Below, piece after piece: positions 44,560-56,823 of a DNA stretch of 64,000 bases. Made by a program: the position numbers and the translations under genes. The notes under the pieces were generated by a model. That model was not told the DNA's origin. It saw only the letters and a list, made by a program, of their open reading frames with translations, and did no database searches. The DNA comes from Owenia fusiformis (taxonomy: Eukaryota > Annelida > Polychaeta > Sabellida > Oweniidae), in contig CAIIXF020000006.1 of assembly GCA_903813345.2 (NCBI GenBank), positions 3,160,001 to 3,224,000 of the forward strand. The letters run 5' to 3'. Numbering within the stretch: the stretch's first letter is position 1; every line of letters starts with the position of its first letter.

Positions 44560-45075
44560 ACACTGACTAGATTAACATGTTAACACTGACTACACCAGCA
44601 TCTTAAAACTGACAGATCATATCCAAAAAAAGAAATTGCCCCAAAAATAATTGTTTGGCATGTTTTCATTTAGAGATGATATTTGATAAAACATTAAATG
44701 AAGAATACCTAGAACATGTTCTTGTTCTTATACCAAATTCCTGTTTTATCCCTTATAATATAAGATAATTAATATTGATTTAAGGGATGTATTTACACAA
44801 ACAAGATAATAATAAGACAAGCATGTAAACACTGACTTGACTAACGTGTGAATACTGACTTGACTAACATGTCCAACACTGAAAGAACCAATATGTTAAC
44901 ACAGACTTAACTTTGACTAAACTAACATTTTAGTTCTGACTTGACTAAAATGGTTAACTATGACAGGACCAATATGTTAACAATGACAAGACCAATATGT
45001 TAACAGTCACATGATTAAAACTGTCAGAACTAGTGACTGTTCACAATGACAAGACTAGCATGTTAACACTGACAT
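44560..45075. repeat. Degenerate ~20-bp minisatellite
   Basis: Many imperfect copies of words such as ACATGTTAACACTGACT, GACAAGACCAATATGTTAA and TGACTTGACTAA in one orientation. Confidence 0.7.
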
Positions 45076-45835
45076 TGTTATTTGTGACTTTTCTTCACTC
45101 ACTAGTACTATATATCAGTCTCATTTTCATTAGATATCTACATATTCAGATATAAGTAATCAAGTGATCATTGATATGTCACTTGCAACATCTGTATTAT
45201 TTGATGATATTCAATATCCCATTGTACATATACAAAATACTCTTAACGTGATCAAGTATAAAATTATCCAACACTTCACTCATTGACATTCTTCAACATA
45301 TACACTTATAAAGGCGTGAACAATGAACACATATCACTCCTCCCAGTTTTTAATTTACAGAAGCACCCTGACTGGATTTACCTTAGCCCACAGATTTTGT
45401 AACATATTAAATTTCTCACAGAATTAATTGACATAATTTATGAAATCATCTGCAAGCGTATGGTTTCAGTTGGTCTATTTTCTGATAGGATCTATTCCTT
45501 CAGTGTACAAAGACTACTACTGTAAGTGAGTGGCTGTGCTTTGAGCATTATCAGCCACATTGGGACTTCACCCAAAAAAAGCCTCAAAGATATTTCAATT
45601 TGCTTAATGTTATTTTACTTGCTTGATGAGATTACTTCTATGACTGAACAAATGACTTCTACACTATTCTTGCCATATTTGCCTCATTTTCACCTAAGCC
45701 TGTAGAGAAATCCTGCAAAATTCATGTGGAATTGGAGTTTCTTCCTTGCAGAATCCATTATTACAACTTGTATGTGGAAAACTGGAGGAGTGATGAAGTC
45801 TTAACATCATATTAGTTATTCAGTTCTCTGAGAAT

Positions 45836-45841
45836 TTTATT
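45836..45841 (-). terminator. Candidate polyadenylation signal of TP53I11
   Basis: AATAAA on the - strand about 250 bases past the TP53I11 stop codon, the first good hexamer there. In AT-rich DNA such hexamers are frequent, so this is only a candidate. Confidence 0.3.
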
Positions 45842-46088
45842 CTTTGTGATCATTTTTATCATACATTTTTCTCACACTGTTTCATGTTGTAATTCGGTAA
45901 CCAGTCTATGAACATCCATTTTTTGTCATTTTTATGACTTTTACATCCATTATTGATAATATAGCTTCTATTTCATCCACATAAATGTATATTTTGCGTA
46001 CAGCATCTTCATATACGTCTGACGTAAGTATAAAGATTTTGTTTTACTTCTCATATTGACATGTCTTACATAACATTGCCACATGTTC

Positions 46089-46312
46089 TCATTGCACTTT
46101 TTTCTCTGGCGTAGTCTTTTCCTCATTGGTGTGTGATGTGTCCTGGTTTATAGACGGTGAGGTCATATTGACCTTGTGGATGTGCCTGTGTAGGTTATCT
46201 CCAAGCATGAAGTAATAAGTAAAACTGATGCTGGCAAAAATAAGACGGAGGAACAACCATTTCCAGGAAGTATAGCCATTGCTACCGACTACCAACAGAC
46301 CCCATATACTCA
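46089..46312 (-). CDS. TP53I11: TP53I11 exon 6: fourth span and C-terminal tail
   Basis: The acceptor is CTGTTTACAG; it ends in TGA. It encodes SIWGLLVVGSNGYTSWKW, then LFLRLIFASISFTYYFMLGD and a hydrophilic tail rich in Thr/Asn/Glu ending TTPEKKVQ. The open frame alone runs from an ATG in intron sequence, which is not the true start. Confidence 0.85.
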
Positions 46313-47827
46313 CTGTAAACAGAGAATAAAACACATTTAGATACAGTCACATCATAAACTAATTGTACCCATAATATTTCAAATGCTAATGAAATAAGAA
46401 TACAAAAACTTAGACTGACAACAGAAATATAAACCACAGATTTCAGTTTTAGTTTCAGCATTATTTTCAACATTAGCACAATTATTCGGATGTCTAGAAT
46501 TATTCATTATTATTCAATATGACATTATGAATGACTAAAATTGAGTTTTAATAAATTAGTTATCAATTAATAAAAATAAAGAGTATAAAAACAAACAAAA
46601 AAACAACAAAAATGGAAAAGTATTTTGACTAAGCAGAGTGCAGCCATATCAAAAAATGTGTGAAGTACCATAATGCAGTCATAAGTGGGCATCTACTAAA
46701 ATTACAAAAAAAAGAAGGGGCATGCCCAGAAACCCTTGCGTGCACATAACATAGATCCTGCATCCCATTTTTACAGTACATAAAGCTGCATGCGCCTCTT
46801 CATTGCAGATTCCATGAGTATATACAGTACATAGTTCTTGGGGTAAAGTAAATTGTGTGCCATAATCATTGGTATGTAATCTTTTAAAATGAATTCTATA
46901 ACAAGATTCAACTGAAGGGGGGGATGTTCTTTCCTCTGTGTGTTAATGCTATCTAGTGTGCATAATACAATATCGCATGTTAATGTAGTATGTGCCTCAT
47001 CACTATTTAATAACTTATAATTGCTTATGTGCTTATACATATACCACAGGAATAATGATAAAATACCCATATCCAAGTTAATAAAGGATCAAATGTGCAA
47101 AATATGCAGTGTGTAGAGATAAAAAATACAAATGTATAAATTAAATAAATTAAAAAAATAAAAAGTTGAACATCTACTTAATAACAAAAAATGAGTGTTC
47201 ATTTGGAGTTTATTGATTATTTCAAGGAGGAATTGCAACAAAATGTATCGAACCTTTTTTGAAAATCCTACGATCGATGGGGATGCATTTTTGAAGATAG
47301 TATGGGCAAAAAACCTCCCTCCATGGATGTATAGAAATACAACGTAACACATAAGCAACTTAGCCGAACAACCTCACAGATGAGCGCTGTACCATTAAAT
47401 AGACCGCTGTAAAACGGGCATACTGAAAGGCAAAAGAATCATGGGTAGGATTGCATTATGGGTAATAAGTACTGTATTTACAATTACAATAGAAATGCGT
47501 GATGGATAATTTAGTTCACCTGACAAGAGTCGAAAACATGCGAGGAAACAAATTAACAAAACAAGACTGAAGATTTTAACTGAATAGAGAGAAATGAGCG
47601 TACAGGACATAAGAATATGTCTCAAATTTCTTCAAATAATTAAATAATTGCTTGAAGGCATACACCTGCCAAAACACATTCTTGGGAGGACAAAGAAACA
47701 AAATATGCAAACCTCAGAAAATCATTTATGAGAATAAATTGATAAAGCAAAACTAAAGCATGAAAGATAGAAGGAATTCTAATTGGTTTCCATCTTAAAA
47801 AATAAAGTAGTAGTATATCCATATTTA

Positions 47828-48132
47828 TACCACTCTAAGTCCGATTACAGTTGTATAACATTGGTCTATAACAACGATATACAGTGGAGAGTGGTATATC
47901 GTCATCGTATACAACTCCTCCGTATACACTCCAGCGTATACCACTGTAGAAGTGCATTCTGGGAACTAATGAATAAAAAAAATCATGAAAATTTTCATGA
48001 TTTCCTAGAATCAAGTGACGTCATAAATGGTTCGAGATCAACATCAGCATTATTGAGTTGGCTATGGGATATTTTTATGGTTTTTAATCGTTATGATTGT
48101 GTTCGAATCAACTGTAATTGAACTTAGAGTGG
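47828..48132. mobile_element. 305-bp TIR element in TP53I11 intron 5
   Basis: Ends are CCACTCTAAGTCCGATTACA and the inverse TGTAATTGAACTTAGAGTGG. Inside are several GTATACCACT/GGTATATCGT words. No coding capacity. Confidence 0.75.
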
Positions 48133-48142
48133 CATAATAAGA

Positions 48143-48286
48143 TTATATAATGGTTCATTCTGCATATCGTGCATTTTATACTCTCGTGAGAATATAATAT
48201 ATTCACTCGTTCGCTACGCTCACTTGTGAATATATCATATACTCACTCGAGTATAAAAACGATATACAGAAAGAACCATTATATAA
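48143..48286. repeat. 144-bp palindrome next to the TIR element
   Basis: TTATATAATGGTTC at the left is mirrored by GAACCATTATATAA at the right, with TATACTCTCGTGAG/CTCACTCGAGTATA inside. Confidence 0.8.
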
Positions 48287-49333
48287 CCTCATAATATTTC
48301 TTTATCAATATGGCTTAAACTTATTATCATAGTTTGGGTTTAAAAATTGTTTTAAAAATGATATAAAAATCTACTAAGGGTGCCATTTTAAATTTTAATG
48401 ATTCCAAAATGGCCGCCACAATAAACAATGACAGTAATAGAAGAAGACACATGATCTACCATACTTCTTGATGTGGAATCGATTCAATCCTTTCATAATC
48501 ACATGAAAACTCATCATACATTATTAACTTTAATAATAATAGCAACTAAATGCAATCATTTTCCTACATGTAAGTATGGTATTGTATGATATCTGACATT
48601 TGCTTCTATGTCTGTCATGCGAAAGTAAGTTGTTTAATACGCCATTTTGAATTAAAATTACGGCAATATGACATCTTATTTAAGTAAATTGACAAATCCC
48701 ATAGTGATATTAAAATAACGATATAGCGATATTATATAATAATAATATGTTCAGGAACCACTGACATTTTTACATTTTTTAACATGCAATTTTTACGAAT
48801 TGTCTATTTACCTCATGAATATTGTGTTACAAGTCTGAGTGTATATTATCTACAGATTTCATACTAAAAACACTAGAGGACTTTTACTCTTTTAAATCAA
48901 GTTTCGAGACATCAAATGTTATTATCCCAGCTTACTCCAAAACAGACAGACTATAACCATTTTTTGGGGTCACATGGTAAAAATCTATGCTAATAATCAG
49001 CAAGAATGTGATATTCTGACAACAAATGAGCAAATTTCTTCAAATTGTCACAATAACACACTTTAAGTTGAAATCAGGCAGCTACTTGTAACTCTTCACC
49101 TAATGGCCCTATATAATCAGCGGTCAACTGTCCAAATTATTAAGTGGTTACTAATGCGTTCAACAGAGCAAGTAGGGCACCTTAAACTTATAAGAAATAA
49201 ACTTAGAAATCTTTATATAAAAGCAGGTGATTTTTGAAGCGATTAGTAAGTGAATGTAAATTTAGCCTGTTGCTATAGTTACTATGCTAGTTTTATTCTG
49301 TTGGCATAATTACTTTTCACCTGTATTCCTTAC

Positions 49334-49435
49334 CCAGAGTCTGCACTGTAAAATAGATGGCACTTGCCAGCAATGACCACCGTATGACATCTTTATCATT
49401 TGAATGTAAAGTACTCCAGAATATAACAGATAAAC
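49334..49435 (-). CDS. TP53I11: TP53I11 exon 5: second and third spans
   Basis: The acceptor is TTGCTTTCAG and the donor ACTCTGG|GTAAGG. It encodes LSVIFWSTLHSNDKDVIRW and SLLASAIYFTVQTL. The spacing of VIRW between spans matches the family. Confidence 0.88.
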
Positions 49436-49734
49436 CTGAAAGCAAACAAAATGAATCAATATCAAAACAAAAAGACTAATGATGTTTCAGGAATGTAAAC
49501 AGCAAGGATACCCCATATCCAAAACCTTCAATCCTCATGTATCCATTGGCAAATAAACATATCGCTAAAACTAAATATACTTGAGGAACATGTTTATAGA
49601 TCAATAGGGTAGAAAAAAAATTCTATCAACATCTAAAACCAGAACAACGGCAACGCCAAAGCGTAGCGAATCCCATCGAACAGCCATGGATGGCATTTTT
49701 ACAAACAAAGTATATAGCAAAAATGGCAGCCATT

Positions 49735-50600
49735 TTTCAAAATGGCCGCCTTCTACCAAAAGTGTCATTAGACCATGTGCCATGCTTATAGTATTAACAT
49801 ACCAAATATGAACAAAATCGCTCCACTACTTTTCAAGTTACAGTAAAATACGTTAAAATGGCAGCCATTTTTCAAATTTTTGCTCCACTACTTTTCGTGT
49901 TAAAGTAGAATATGTTAAAATCGAGGCCATTTTTCCAAATTTTTTTCAAAATGGCCGCCTTCTACCAAAAGTGTCATAGGACAGTGTGTCATGCTTATAG
50001 TATTCACATACCAAATATGAACAAAATCGCTTCACTACTTTTCGAGTTATAGTAAAATACGTTAAAATGGCGGCCATTTTTCAAATTTTTTTTCAAAATG
50101 GTCGCCTTCTACCAAAAGTGTCATAGGACAGTGTGTCATGCTTATAGTATTCACATACCAAATATGAACAAAATCGCTCCACTACTTTTCGAGTTATAGT
50201 AAAATACGTTAAAATGGTGGCCATTTTTCAAAATGGCGGCCATTTTTCAAAATGGGCGCCTTCTACCAAAAGTGTCTTTAGACAGTGTGCAATGTTTATA
50301 GTATTCATATACCAAATATGAACAAAATCGCTCCACTACTTTTCGAGTTACAGCAAAAATCGTAAAATAACGATTAAAGGCCGCCATTTTTCAAGATGGC
50401 TGCCATGTGCTTCTTTAATATCTACATTTCTAGCTTTATTAATGTCCTATATAATTTTTTTACATCTAAAACATATTGCTATTACAGTTTTACATATTGC
50501 ACCTAAATTACTGTAAATTCGGCTCCAAAATGGCCGCCATTTTGAAGTGAGTGGCCATTTTGAAAATCGGCTTTCGAGCAGAACTTCTACCCCCATAGGG
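49735..50600. repeat. GGCC-rich tandem repeat in TP53I11 intron 4
   Basis: Four to five units of about 150-210 bp carry TTCTACCAAAAGTGTCAT, ACCAAATATGAACAAAATCG, CTCCACTACTTTTCGAGTTA and many AATGGCGGCCATTTTTCAA palindromic words. Confidence 0.85.
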
Positions 50601-50693
50601 TATATGTGTACAAAATATGAACAAAATCGGGGCAACGGTATTTGAGTTATTGCCCGGACGGACGGACGGACGGACGGAGGGACGTACATACGG

Positions 50694-51144
50694 TAGTGGT
50701 GCAACTCACAAGAAAAATGCTACTCGAGTAGAAAGTGTGAAAATGCCACTGTAATCGAGTACCACTCGCAAAAATGAGGGAAAAATTTAAAAAAATAAAA
50801 AACTCACCTAGTCAACTGTTTGAAGACCAAATAGACACAATTTCTTCGTTTCTTCTATATGTTATTGATGTTATATATAGTTTGGAACAATTTAGTGAGA
50901 ATAAATGTAGTTATTCATGCCATAATTGTGTTTGTTTGTTTGTTTGTTTTTAAATATTTTCATTTTGTTTCCGGAATCGATACTTTGTTTCGTTCAGTGC
51001 ATCCAAAAATGATCATTCCCGGGGTATGAGATCGTTGTTTGGGAATTCAATGCCTACTCGAGTTTGAAAAAACGTACTCGAGTAACTATCTTGGACAGGT
51101 TAAACGAGTGAGTGGCGAGTACTGGCATTCGAGTTGCACCACTA
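50694..51144. mobile_element. 451-bp hAT-like MITE inserted in an (ACGG)n run
   Basis: Ends are TAGTGGTGCAACTC and the inverse GAGTTGCACCACTA. Flanks ACATACGG and ATGTACGG agree at 6 of 8 bases, as a decayed 8-bp target duplication. The ACGGACGG run continues on both sides, showing insertion into it. Confidence 0.7.
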
Positions 51145-51528
51145 ATGTACGGACGGACGGACGGAGGCGTTTCCTATATCCCTCCGAACTTCGTTCGATG
51201 GGATAATTAGAAGATATGGGGGCTGATAAAACCATTCACAATTTTCCAAGTAATGTTCTGCTTTTAATTCTAATATGATATCTTATGAAATATATAATAT
51301 ACAGGGTGCCCAGTAAGTATTTTTGCGATTACAATACAACGTCTATGTAAAGTGTAGAGATTTTACTTTATACTATAATATTTTATTACTTTATAATATT
51401 CCTGGTTTTGAAAGATCCATCAAAATCTTACATAAAGCCTTGTATTCCTAGGCTGACCTCTCTGAGAGTTATAGAATGGTGAGGGGTTGGCGGTACATTG
51501 ATTTGAAGCAAGATAACTCAATACTTAC

Positions 51529-51625
51529 TTAGTAATGTTGCACCATAGAGCCTTATAGGTAAAGTTATACCAGTTGTGGCGGATTCTAGTGACAGATCAA
51601 ATAGGCTGCAGGGAAATATGAGAGC
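51529..51625 (-). CDS. TP53I11: TP53I11 exon 4: loop and start of second span
   Basis: The acceptor is TTTTGTTGTAG and the donor CTA|A-GTAAGT (phase 1). It encodes ALIFPCSLFDLSLESATTG and ITLPIRLYGATLL. PIRLYG is shared with human TP53I11. Confidence 0.88.
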
Positions 51626-52127
51626 CTACAACAAAAATATGATCAATTTTTCTTCTACAATTACTCAATGAATTGAATGTGATATCCCTATATATGAAAC
51701 TCAACACTATCATGACAAATATGGAAATGTACTGTAAAAGATATAGGTGTACATATTGAATATATTTTTCATTCTGTAATGATTTATTTTTTGAAATTCA
51801 CACTTTCTATGTTTTTTCTTGATGTTTCTAACTTTTCATGTTTTGATAGTTAAAATTTCAGGTTCAAAATGTAAAACATTCCTGAAGTAAAATCAAAATT
51901 ACAAGAACTTATTGTCCTTTATTAGAACTATACTATTGAAGAAAACCATCACACCCACCATACCCTATATTCAGTGCAAAAAACATTATTATTGATTTGT
52001 TGACAGATATATAATATTTTTATTCATGATATTTTTGTCTTAATGTTTCAAATGCTTTTCTAAAGAGCTTTTATGTCATAACTATTCCATTTGAATTCTC
52101 CCACGAATAAACAAGAGAGGTCCTTAC

Positions 52128-52235
52128 CCATAAGGCAACAAAGGCAAACATGAGACCTGTTACCAACTGCCATATTCTTAGTCCCTTTGGTAATTTAACG
52201 TATAATTGTTCACTGTGGCCTAATATCTGACTCAG
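52128..52235 (-). CDS. TP53I11: TP53I11 exon 3: first membrane span
   Basis: The acceptor is GTTTTTCAG and the donor TTATGG|GTAAGG; 36 codons, phase 0 both sides. It encodes LSQILGHSEQLYVKLPKG then RIWQLVTGLMFAFVALW, corresponding to ISQVLGNEIKF and the RVWQF span of the human protein. Confidence 0.88.
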
Positions 52236-52596
52236 CTGAAAAACATAGTTAAAAACCCTTTAGTGTCAGTTAAGCAGCCTGGGAAATATGCAGTGAAGTG
52301 AATTGATAATAATTTTTATTTCTAATTCAAATCATATTTGACTAGATCTACAGATTTGATTTTCAGCAATGATTTAGTGCCAGTTTAAGCATTGAAACAA
52401 CGCTGTAAATTATCAGTGGTGACATCACTAAATCAGTGCTCATTTAATTTGTATATCAGTGGAAGGGGTACATAATATACCATATTTGAGGCATATTTAA
52501 GGCTCATTCATTCTTTCCTAGGCTGAAGTGAGATGGACATTAGTGGGGGAGGGGGTGTATAATAGGTCATATCTTATATACATATCCTATGCATAC

Positions 52597-52690
52597 CTTA
52601 GATCTGTGAACATCTCCATCATCTGTCTCCCCAACACCTAGAAGTTTCCGAGTTTTAAGACGACTGTGTAGATCCCCGCTGCTGTGTTTC
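52597..52690 (-). CDS. TP53I11: TP53I11 exon 2: conserved N-terminal cytosolic block
   Basis: The acceptor is GTGCTTCCAG and the donor TCTAAG|GTATGC. It encodes [20 protein letters not shown] and [11 protein letters not shown]. This is the most diagnostic segment for TP53I11. Confidence 0.9.
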
Positions 52691-54438
52691 CTGGAAGCAC
52701 ATACATAACCACACTTAAACCTTATTACATGTATTATACAAACATCTATTACTTGTCTAATATACAGGGTGTTCAAGTAAAGTCAAGAGACTGGCAATGG
52801 CATTTTTGAATATACATCTTTGAGGCCAGTATTTTTACAAAATGTGCATAAAACATTACACAGCTGAAAACTAAAGTATTACAGTGATAGCTTCTGAATG
52901 GTTGAAGTTCTAAATACCATAGTAACAACAATCTGTGTAATTGGGGGAGGGGGTACCAAACAGAACTTAGCATATACTATTACTTACTTCATTATGTTTC
53001 ATGGTACCATTGACAATTCCATTGCATGTGCAGTGTAGGATTAAATAACAGTCATTACGTAATAAATCATTTTTGATGCCTTTTGAAGATGCCTCATCCA
53101 AACAAAAACATGCAAACGAAATGTGATACCATTTTCCACATAGTATGTTTACCAATTCTGTTATTTGCAAAGAGCAATCCTCTAAAATTGATGGAAAAAT
53201 GTTTATCTCACTGTTGTGCTTATGGCCCAGAGTAACAGAGTCAAAGAACCATGTATTTATAGATTTATAGGATGTTTAACTTGCTCCTATAATTCTTATG
53301 TTTTGCCACTGGCTGTTTTTGCTTTCCACTAAATGTCAGAATGAAACAGGTAAATAAGATTGTACTACTGCGGTTAAGTACACATATGCTTATAAGTTCT
53401 GTGAATTGATGCCATATGGGTGTATGGATATACAACAAACGCTTTCTTGTAAATTAAGATGGATTTTGAATAGAACCTAGAATCAATTACTAACAATAAA
53501 AGTACGTTAAGTGATCATAAGTACGAAATGTCTTACCAATTATGCCTTATATTTTTACAATTATTTTAAACATCTCTCTATTACTGATTAGTGAGAGAAA
53601 TTATATGAAATGCGTCAGATAGAATGGAAAAATGATGACATGCAAGTATTAATAATCTTCAGTTTCTAAATAATGTAGAGACAATGTTAAGTCTACCATT
53701 CATAAATAAAATATAAATATATGTCATATGTCATCATTTGTATTTCTACACTGATTAAATCATATGTAAAATTGAAATAGGGCAATAATCAATAGTGACC
53801 AAGTCATCGATCACTTTCATAGCATATTGTACATCAAGACCTATATAGATAATTGTTGTTTCCTTATTCATGAAGACATTTAAGTGATATTTACGGCTAA
53901 GTACTCTCAGAAATCCTCCCCACTCCACATTCTTGATGATTTATGATGTTTTCTTCAAATTAACCAATAAAGTACATACTGTTGAAGGTTGTTGTCCTAA
54001 TACAAACCAGATAATGGCAATGCTAAGGTGTTGCAATTCCATTGAACATCCTTTAAGTGTTAGAAATCATTTATTTTCCTCTACTCCCATGTGCAAACTG
54101 CAAATGTGCACAACGTTTGTAAATAGTACAGTTTGATGTTGTTTAGAAACAAGACTTCCTATAAATATGATTTTGGAGGAGTCTTTACAAGGATGAATAA
54201 AATAGGAACAAATTGCAAATAGAGAATGGTCAAAATTAAAGTAGTTTCTGAGCCTTTTTGGGTGTTTATTGCAGACTGTTTGTATACTTGATCATTCGTT
54301 TAGGAATGGTGAGGTTTGTGTCCTACCTCATATTTAGAATGATGAAGCATAAAAGAAAAAACTAGGTCTCAGGAAACAGTAACCAGCTAACTTCCTTAAT
54401 ATGTGTAATGAAATTACCTTATACATGTATATACTTAC

Positions 54439-54461
54439 CAAATCCATGCCGTTATGGACAT
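54439..54461 (-). CDS. TP53I11: TP53I11 exon 1 (candidate start)
   Basis: Seven codons (MSITAWI) plus TG, then donor GGATTTG|GTAAGTAT. The two leftover bases join the G of exon 2 to give Trp, in frame with KHSSGDL. The choice rests on the strong donor and matching phase. A more distant start exon, for example toward 63 kb, cannot be excluded. Confidence 0.4.
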
Positions 54462-55724
54462 ATCTATTTTGTCGTCAATGATCTGTATAATGTATATTTT
54501 TAGTAATCCTTGACTCCTGAATAATCCTCTTAAGTCCTTAATGTAGAGTTCTTTGCCATTGGAATTGCATTGATGAATTGATGACTATCTGGCTTATGCT
54601 AAGGTCACAAGCTTATTTTAACTTACTTATGCTTTCAAACTGCAACAGATTTCAATTCTTAATTCCTTGTTTCATGTTATTTTCGGCATGATGCTGAGTC
54701 AATAATGGGAGTAAATAGACACATTATAATTATATTCCATTTATCCACTGACACTTCTACTTTGCTATTAATTCCGATTAGAGTCGAGAACTTTACCAAT
54801 ACAGATCAACCAAATTTTGAAGCAATGACCTCTCTCTCTCTACCTTTCTATCCTGGATATACATTACTCATATTAACTCATTTACTTCCATCATTTTTAA
54901 CCCGATCTTCTAATGATTGATTCCTCTACAGTTTGTTTACTGATTTCCACCTTCACTACATGATTGAACACGTTGCAGAAGAACTCAATGTTTTTACTTC
55001 TCCTGGCTGCTTTCAAATTAGTTTTCCATTAGCCATCACTCTATCATTTAAGAAAAACACTTTACATGTACACAAGACGATCCAGAAGGAAATTATGTAT
55101 GACAGTTTCACATGTAAGAGTTTTCTTTATATTACATCCTGCTTTAAGTGCGGTGTCAGTTCACTTTTCACTTAGATTTTAAAAAAATATTATTTCTGCA
55201 AAAAGCAAAAGTTTGCTTTACATTAAGAGTATCTAATGACTCCTTACTGCTCAATTAATTTCATGCAAGTTTTAATATATATTTAGACAATCAAAGTTAG
55301 GTATCTAAAGTGACATTAAATGATTAACGAATATTTAAAAGATATTTGCTTTTGGTTTGTTCACCAATTTTGAGTATTTTAATATTAGCAAACGTTTCAA
55401 GCAGTTGAAGATCTGCATCATTCCATTTGATAGATTTTACACAGTAAACTATCATTTCCAAGTCTGGCTTCAAAACATATTTCAGTATAAACATCTTCCA
55501 GGTTTTTATTGATACACTTTCTCAGCATCCTCATTCACTTTTCTAACTAGAAAAACAGCATCTCCACTGAGTAGCAATACCACAATATAAAATATATTGA
55601 AAAAATGGCATTTTGCTTTGAGAGGCCATTTTGAGTAAGAGTGGACAATTAGTACATGTATTGTAGATACACTTAATTTGGCTCTTTTGTCCAATGCACT
55701 TCAGAAATTAAACTCCAGGGGCCA

Positions 55725-56119
55725 AAGGACGATTCTCGGTTTGGAGAACGAAGTTCATAAATCTAAATGACCATTATCCCTGCTTCGGACAAATTTGATT
55801 TTTTTTTACATAATATAGATTTGAATGTCTTCTTTTGAATAGTTATAATTTAATTTGGGTAATATTTCTAGATTTTTCTCAAAAAAATATTAGCGCAGTA
55901 CACTGATGAACTTCTTTCCCTAAATAGAGACTTGTATTTTATTAAAATCGGTCTAATTGAGCGTTATCCCTGCTCCAGACCAATTTGATATTTTTACATC
56001 TTGTAGATTTAAATGTCCTCTTTTGAATATTCATAGTTTAATTTGGGTAATATTTCTATATTTTTCATGAGAAAAAATATTAGCCCGGGAGACTGTTCTC
56101 TAAACCGAGAATCGTCCTT
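55725..56119. mobile_element. 395-bp MITE, copy A
   Basis: Ends are AAGGACGATTCTCGGTTTGG and the inverse CCGAGAATCGTCCTT. The interior has two related halves, each with TTTAATTTGGGTAATATTTC and ATCCCTGCT, so it looks like an internal dimer. No clear target duplication. Confidence 0.78.
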
Positions 56120-56443
56120 TCAAAAAATAGCCACCAATATTTGAAATTGAGCAAATCTGTCAAGTTAAGTTGCATCAAAATAAGTGTATCTACAGTACTT
56201 GGCATGGAAATGGATTAATAAGCTGATTTATATTAGTAACTGAAATATAAGCGTAATGTATCAATTTTATCATATTTCCACTGTCAGTTTAAATCTAACA
56301 GCTCTTTAGCCCATAACCTACTTACTTACATGTACCTCATTTATATTTAAACTTGTATTTCTATTACCCCTGATTCATTTGATAAGATTATCTTACATTC
56401 TAAGATGGAAAATAATTTAACATACATGTACATGTAGGATGTA

Positions 56444-56823
56444 AAGGACGATTCTCAGTTTGGAGAACAGCCTCCTGGGCTAAAAAAAAATTCATGAAAA
56501 ATATAGAAATATTACCCAAATTAAACTATGAATATTCAAAAGAGGACATTTAAATCTACAAGATGTAAAAAATAACAAATTGGTCTGAAGCAGGGATAAT
56601 GCTCAAATAGACCGATTCAATCGATTTTGGTGAAAGAAGTTCATCAGTGTACTGCGCTAATATTTTTTTGCGAAAAATCTAGAAATATTACCCAAATTAA
56701 ATTATGATTATTGAAAAGAAGACATTCAAATCTATATTATGTAAAAAAATCAAATTTGTCCGAAGCAGGGATAATGCTCATTTAGATTGATGAACTTCGT
56801 TCTCCAAACCGAGAATCGTCCTT
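56444..56823. mobile_element. 380-bp MITE, copy B (inverted relative to A), TA duplication
   Basis: Same ends as copy A, with TA on both sides (56442-56443 and 56824-56825). The internal sequence reads as the reverse complement of copy A, so the two form a large inverted pair about 325 bp apart. Confidence 0.82.

Larger units (their letters stand above)
40640..46088. other. Convergent intergenic region and 3' UTRs
   Basis: It holds the 3' UTRs of the converging RhoGEF and TP53I11 genes and no recognised exon. At about 44560-45075 there is a degenerate minisatellite of about 20-bp units (variants of CTGACTTGACTAACATGTTA). Confidence 0.6.
46089..54461 (-). other. TP53I11: Gene span: TP53I11 homologue (6 coding exons, ~215 aa)
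   Basis: Six - strand exons join in frame with GT-AG borders: 54461-54439, 52690-52597, 52235-52128, 51625-51529, 49435-49334 and 46312-46089. The N-terminal block [20 protein letters not shown] with VHRSK closely matches the human TP53I11 cytosolic start; PIRLYGATLLS and VIRWSLL match the loop and third-span regions. Four hydrophobic spans are visible (around 57-80, 98-118, 124-150 and 158-178). TP53I11 (PIG11) is a p53-inducible small membrane protein whose biochemical role is poorly understood. The C-terminus after span 4 is a polar tail (NMTSPSINQDTS to KKVQ), longer than in the human protein (about 189 aa). The gene converges with the RhoGEF gene. Confidence 0.85.

Noticed and set aside
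54705-55175. Short + strand frames upstream of TP53I11
   Set aside because: AT-rich, no domain, no splice partners.
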